From positions 50,874,802 to 50,938,801 of the forward strand of contig JAOANR010000011.1 in assembly GCA_030278955.1 (NCBI GenBank): 64,000 nt of DNA. The letters are read 5' to 3'. Positions 58,906 through 64,000 of the stretch are shown here, piece after piece (within the stretch, counting starts at the first letter, position 1; every line of letters starts with the position of its first letter). This DNA is from Hygrophila difformis (lineage: Eukaryota; Streptophyta; Magnoliopsida; Lamiales; Acanthaceae). The notes beneath the pieces were generated by a model. The model saw nothing but the letters and a program-made list of their open reading frames with translations. It was not told the DNA's origin and made no database searches. Both the position numbers and the translations under genes were made by a program.

Positions 58906-59425
58906 TCATTTTTTTTTGCGGAACAACATATATATGTTAGGAAAAAAAATAAAAATAGAAAATATACCAAAGCGAGCATAGCACCAAGAAAACCCTATGT
59001 AGGATGCCATAAGAAGAGACTTTACAATGTCTGAAGAAGACGTCCAGATCATGAACACTCCTATCCCCCAATTTCGCAATAGAGTCGGCAATAGAGTTGC
59101 CTTTCCCACAATATGTTCTCAAAGAGCGAAACTCTCTTCTTAATTCTTCAATCATGGTATCAATGTAGAGGGATCACAAGGTGTAGCACAAGGCTACCCT
59201 TGAATCTCTTAAGCAACAAACATTTTGGCGCATGAGTTCTCTAGCCAATCTCAATCCTTGAAGAATAACTGCCAGCATTGCTTGCAAAACGGAATAAGTC
59301 CGCAGTAGTCGGACACCCTCCAAAGCAAATGCGCCCGTTGCACCTCTACTCACCATAAAGGAACCACTCCAGCTAGACCAAACCGTGAATTGAAGATGAT
59401 TTCCCCTGAAACACAGAAAGTTCCC
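58906..59425 (-). pseudogene. LINE RNase H 3' fragment in unit B
   Basis: On minus: LAVILQGLRLAREL, DSRVAL, EELRREFRSLRTY and GKGNSIADSIAKLGDRS, the end of an RNase H domain, with frameshifts. A T9-10 tract near 58909 would be its poly(A) tail. Duplicate of 51410-52770. Confidence 0.68.
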
Positions 59426-59429
59426 CATT

Positions 59430-59707
59430 CCTCATTCGATTTCACAGAAGAAAGTTCATACTCGCAGTTTGTTTTGCTATACTTATGAATAAAAGTCAAT
59501 GTTAATCTTCAAAAAAGGTTGAACTCTATCTTCCGAAACTAATTTTTAGACACGAACAGTTATATGCTTCAATATATGGTCATTAGCAAGAGGTGACTCA
59601 AAATATTAATATGTAATTAAGATAGATTAACTTAAGACCCAACAAAAAGTTTTCTTCACCGTGAAATTGTCAGCAAAATGTGAGGAAAATTTTCATATTA
59701 TGCTTAA
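59430..59707 (+). pseudogene. Helitron helicase relic interrupted by the second LTR element
   Basis: The INKSQ-type motif and the downstream tail continue beyond the duplicated unit to 59707, where the second retrotransposon begins. Confidence 0.6.
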
Positions 59708-60624
59708 TGTTGGGAACCAGTTTTGAGCAAATGTGTTCACAACCGATGTCTGAACTACTTTGTTGGACCAACCACGACAACAGCAGACAAACTATGTAAA
59801 GGAAGAAGGGCTGGCGAATATACTCACGAAGATTCTCCAACGGCTAGCTGATCTTCTGCCCGGATCTCGCACACGAAGTAAGGGAACAAGGATCTCCTAA
59901 TCCGGGCAACTCCATTATAAGGATCTGTGCAATTATGGTAAGAATATCTTACCTTGGAATGGAGGTGCGGTGGTTCTCTTCAAATAGGACGGCCAAGGGA
60001 TGAACGTGTAACGACTCACTTTTACTCATCTTCTCCCTTGTGCGATTGAAAGCATTGTGCTAAGAGAATCACATTCCTTCCGAGTTCTTGATTTTATCAT
60101 TTTGAAGGAAGACATACGATCAACACTTCCTCGAGTGGGTTGATCGAAAGTGCTACTGTGAACTTGATTGAAGGCGATGGATTCAATCAAGGATTTCGAG
60201 GAGTCGTCAAACTCAAGAGCTTAATTGAAAAATTCAATAAGGAGAGTCGCCAACAGGTTTCGACCAACGGCAACTTGAAGGAGGAGCCTTCAAGGGATTG
60301 AAGCAAGGTCGGGGAGATCTTTACCAAGGCAGGGGGAGTGCCTTGGTCTGACAATTCAGTCCGCTTGGTGATTGGAGTTGGGCGAAACAAATCACTATTG
60401 TTTAGATCGAGGATCAAGTCAAAACAATTAGTGAATCTCCTGGATTGGTATCCCCCAAATGTAGGCTTGTGCCGAACTGGGTCAACAAACCTTGAGTTCT
60501 TTATTCTTACAGTTTATTTACTTTCCGCTGCATAATATCTTAAACTGTTTAACGTGTCCACGAAAGGTGTTTGAACTAGTTTTCAGGACTACTTAATTGG
60601 TTATCCACGCAAACGAACCTAACA
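59708..60624 (+). repeat. 5' LTR of the second element
   Basis: TGTTGGGAACC at the start and CCTAACA at the end, directly followed by AT and the primer site. The partner LTR is outside the window, so the boundaries rest on TG...CA and the primer site. Confidence 0.8.
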
Positions 60625-60626
60625 AT

Positions 60627-60638
60627 TGGTATCAGAGC
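60627..60638 (+). promoter_or_regulatory. Primer binding site for initiator tRNA-Met
   Basis: TGGTATCAGAGC two bases after the LTR, identical to the site of the first element. Confidence 0.93.
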
Positions 60639-60674
60639 CACACGCTTTGGAAAGCGAGATCCAGACGTTGAAGC

Positions 60675-63600
60675 ATGGACAACCAAGGTGGATTAGTAAC
60701 CAGACCTCCATTGCTCGATGGATCCAACTATGCTTATTGGAAAGATCAAATGGAGGCCTTTCTTATCGCTCTAGATGAAGGGGCTTGGGATGCAGTAGAA
60801 AATCAACACCATCCTCCAGTAGAAGAAAAAGACGGTGTAAAAACCATCAAACCAAGGAGTGAATGGACTGCTGTCGAGAAGCTTGCTGCTTCAAAGAACT
60901 CCAAAGCCCTGAATGCGATCTATAATGCTCTCACGAAGGATCAATACAGACTTATCGCTGGATGCAAGATCGCATACGCCGTCTAGACTACTTTAGCCAA
61001 TACCTACGAGGGTATGGCTTCGGTAAAGAAATCCAGGATCATTACTCTTGATGCTCAATTTCATAAGATTTCTATGGATGATAATGAATCAGTCGGCCAA
61101 TATATTGGTCGTATTCGTGATCTAACCAACCAAGCTCTTCAGCTTGGCAAAGTGTATTCTCAGCAGGATATTGTAGGAAAAATTATTGGGACGCTTCCGG
61201 AAAGGTTCAATGCAAAATTAGCCGCACTTGAACTATACAAAGACTTTGATAAATTGCAGGTCGATGAACTAATGGGTATCCTACAATCGTGGGAAATGGA
61301 TCAATGCCCTAGGGGCAAAAGTGAACCAGTAGCATTCAAATCCGTGACCAAGGATGTGGATGACTCCACCATGGAAGATCTTGATGACTACAGTGACGAA
61401 GAAGAATTGGCCATGCTGTCCAAAAGACTTAATCAGATCATCAAGAACCGTAGATCAAGATTCAACTCCTCTATGAAGAAGGATGCCGGGACATCAAATT
61501 CAAAACCCACTCAGAAAGTCTTGAAGTCGTTCGACAGAAACAGATCCAGACCTTCTAAAACTGAGGATGACAAGGAGATCATCTGTTTTGAATGTAGGGG
61601 AAGAGGCCATATCAAGAAGGACTGTGCCAATCTTCGACCAAAGGAGTCAAGCAAATCTTACCAAGTAACGTTCAGTGACTCTGAAGATGAGAAGGAGTCC
61701 AGTGAACATGGTTCAGACTATGGAGTAGCCTTCATCGGCACATGGGATTCAGACAGTGATGATGAACCCGATGCAGGTATTGGTACTAACTCAGTCAATA
61801 TGGTTTCCTCTAACATGGTTCGTTCTTTTGTTAGGGAACAGGATGAAAGCATCAGCAAACTTAACAATCTCTATGAAGAAACGTTCGAGAAACTGGAAAT
61901 TTCTATTGCTGAATCAGTGGAATTGCATGTTGAGAATGGAAGCCTAAGGGAACAACTCCAAGGTCTTAAAAGCAGAAATCAGGAACTTGAAAAGATGTTC
62001 AACGAACTGTCTGAACAGGTGAACGAACTACGTGAGAAAAATGCAGAACTCCAGAAAGACAATAAGGAACTGGAGGTTGAAAAAGTTGACTATAAACTAT
62101 GGTACTATAGTATGCTTGGAAAGAAAGATGCTCTTCACACCGAACTTACCGAAGTTCAAGACAAACTTGCCAAAGCTGAAAGCACTCTAGCAGCACTAAA
62201 CAAAGGAAAAACCAAGTTAGATGATGTAATTGCTATGGGAAGGCCTAGCAGTAACAAACAAGGCTTGGGATATCAAGCCTCGACCTCAAGAGGAGAAAAG
62301 AAAAGCAAGTTTGTGTCCGGAGGGATGCTAAGTGAACACCGAACTATCAAGAAACCTTTCCACCATGAAGGAAGAAACAAATGGACAAGAAGACCACCTC
62401 CTCCAATCCCACTCAGATGCGACTACTGCAAGCTCGAAGGCCACAAAACTAAGAACTGTGGAATCTTAGTAAGAGACCTACAAGCAGGAAGACCTATCAC
62501 CTGGCCAAATGACAAAATCAAGATGAAGCTGATCTCCATCAAGTGCGAATGGGTTCCTAAAGTTCAGAACAGATGTCATGTTGCTTTTCTCTCACAAAAG
62601 AAGAATGCTACGGACAAAGTATGGTACTTTGATAGTGGGTGCTTCAAACACATGACTGATGAAAGAAGCCTGCTCAAACATTACAAAGAAATTGATGGAG
62701 GATTCGTTGTATTTGGAGATGGGAAAAAGGGTGCCCTAGTTGGTCAAGGCACCATTGAGAACAATGGCTCAAGAGAATTGTCTCCAGTATTCCTAGTTAA
62801 TGGACTCCAAGCAAACTTGATTAGCATCAGCCAGTTGTGTGATGATGACCTTGTGGTGCAGTTCACCAAGAAAGATTGTCAAGTGCTCAACCAAGATCAA
62901 GAATGCATCATGAGAGGTTTGTGCTCTAAAAATAATTGCTATCACCTTGTTCAAACATGCAATTTTGGTTCAGCTGCAGGTAAAGACCACATCACACTAT
63001 GGCATGAAAAGCTTGGACACCTCAATTTCAAAGATCTTATCAGACTCAGCAGAACCGAGGCAGTCAAAGGTCTTCCTCAATTCAAAAACTCCAATGCAGA
63101 ATTTTGCAACAAATGTGCCAAAAACAAACAACATAGGAGTTCACACAAGCTGACTGAACACCCTGGATCGACCAAGTGTCTTGATCTACTGTACATGGAT
63201 CTTATTGGTCCAACTGAGGTTGAAAGTTTGGGAGGTAAAAGATATATTTTTGTATGTATTGACGATTATTCCAGATACACTTGGGTAGATTTTCTCAGGG
63301 AAAAAGGTGACACGTTCAAAGCTTTCGAGAAGCTGTGCAATCGACTCATGACCGAAAGGGACACTAAGGTAAAACAAATTCGAAGTGATCATGGACGTGA
63401 GTTCGAAAATCAGTCCTTTGAGGAATACTGCACAATCCATGGAATTAAGCATGAATACTCGGCACCAAAAACACCACAACAAAATGGAGTAGTCGAAAGA
63501 AGAAATCGAACCCTACAAGAAATGTCTAGGGTGATGCTCAATTCAAAGAAAGTGGCTGAATTCCTTTGGGCCGAAGCCATTAACACCGCATGCTACACCA

Positions 63601-64000
63601 TAAACCAAGTCTACTTAAGACCCAACTCTCTTATGACTCCATATGAGATTTGGAACGGTAAAAAGACCTCAATTACTTATTTCCATATTTTTGGTAGCAA
63701 GTGTTTTGTTCTAAATGACAGGGAACATGTTGGGAAGTTTCAAGAAAAAAGCAATGAAGGAATATTTGTGTGATACTCTACCACAAGTCGTGCATACAGA
63801 GTATATCTTCCTAAGACCAAGAAAGTACCGGAGTCCACAAACGTGACCATAGAAGATGTGCCAAGCAAGGAGGATGTTCAACCTAACGAAGATGAAACTC
63901 CTGGCTGTCAAGATGTTGATCAAAACAATGCTACTCAAACCACGTTTGATGAATTGTCCAACAAGGGAGTCCCAACACCCAATATGGACACCATATCACG
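60675..64000 (+). pseudogene. gag-pol of the second Sirevirus-like element, broken, 3'-incomplete
   Basis: ATG 60675. One frame continues to the window edge, interrupted by TAG at 60984-60986 and TGA at 63771-63773. Domains: gag with RPPLLDGSNYAYWKDQM, CCHC knuckle CFECRGRGHIKKDC (near 61584), a coiled coil of about 130 residues (near 61840-62230) and a second knuckle CDYCKLEGHKTKNC (near 62417). Protease DSGCFKHMT follows (the usual Ser after Cys is Phe), then gag-pre-integrase HHCC and the integrase core with D in YMDLIGP, D in IRSDHGREF and E in GVVERRNR. Reverse transcriptase would follow outside. The stops make this copy non-autonomous. Confidence 0.92.

Larger units (their letters stand above)
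52946..59593. repeat. Tandem duplication, unit B (carries the Helitron)
   Basis: Same content as 51005-52943 but without the 868-bp insertion and with a 5,566-bp Helitron at 53060-58625. The net length is about 1.08 kb, in agreement with unit A. Confidence 0.9.
59708..64000 (+). mobile_element. Second Sirevirus-like Ty1/copia element, 5' part
   Basis: Starts with a 917-bp LTR, then a tRNA-Met primer site and gag-pol. The 3' half runs off the window, so the 3' LTR and target duplication could not be checked (5' flank CTTAA). Same architecture as the element at 5387-14326 but clearly a different lineage by LTR and protein sequence. Confidence 0.9.

Noticed and set aside
1..64000. CRISPR arrays, bacterial operons, riboswitches, organellar inserts
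   Set aside because: No regularly spaced repeats or such genes; the tandem arrays seen are plant micro- and minisatellites.

Overview
The window is nuclear DNA from a flowering plant, most likely a eudicot. It has intron-rich genes with GT-AG introns, AT-rich intergenic DNA, Ty1/copia retrotransposons of the Sirevirus type, Helitrons, L1-type LINEs, tRNA-derived SINEs and many Stowaway, hAT and Mutator-like MITEs. Nothing bacterial or organellar was seen. The species cannot be named from the sequence alone.

Host genes. (1) The terminal exon of a + strand gene at 1236-1467, possibly importin/transportin-like. (2) A complete seven-exon membrane-anchored protein kinase on + (20273-22881, 377 aa). 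(3) A complete fifteen-exon DUF3754 membrane protein on - (38005-27254, 501 aa), the orthologue type of Arabidopsis At3g19340. (4) A complete eleven-exon NFRKB-like DEUBAD-domain nuclear protein on - (49947-44412, 925 aa). I assembled the exons of the last three by hand from splice sites and reading phase. The kinase and DUF3754 genes converge, and the DUF3754 and NFRKB-like genes lie in tandem on the minus strand.

Mobile DNA by region. 1.9-5.1 kb holds a hAT MITE and a decayed copia gag relic. 5.2-14.4 kb is a complete Sirevirus-like element on the minus strand, with 829/831-bp LTRs, an AAATC target duplication, a tRNA-iMet primer site and an extra third ORF. It sits inside a Stowaway MITE. 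14.9-18.8 kb is a decayed Helitron. 24.6-26.5 kb is a long-TIR, Mutator-like element with a hAT MITE inserted into its right arm. 38.5-40.5 kb alternates SINEs and Stowaway MITEs. 41-42 kb is a minisatellite built on a CATTCTGTT motif. 42.4-43.1 kb is a short LINE derivative with a perfect 15-bp target duplication. 51.0-59.6 kb is a head-to-tail tandem duplication that begins in the promoter side of the NFRKB-like gene. One copy carries a 5,566-bp Helitron with a truncated LINE inside it, and the other keeps the empty Helitron site. From 59.7 kb to the window end is the 5' part of a second Sirevirus-like element on +.

The transposon genes are mostly broken by single stops or frameshifts, which I place below. 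The most informative structures are the filled/empty Helitron pair, two Helitrons that share a duplicated helicase tail, the third ORF of the Sirevirus-like element, and three same-family SINEs, two of them with exact target duplications.
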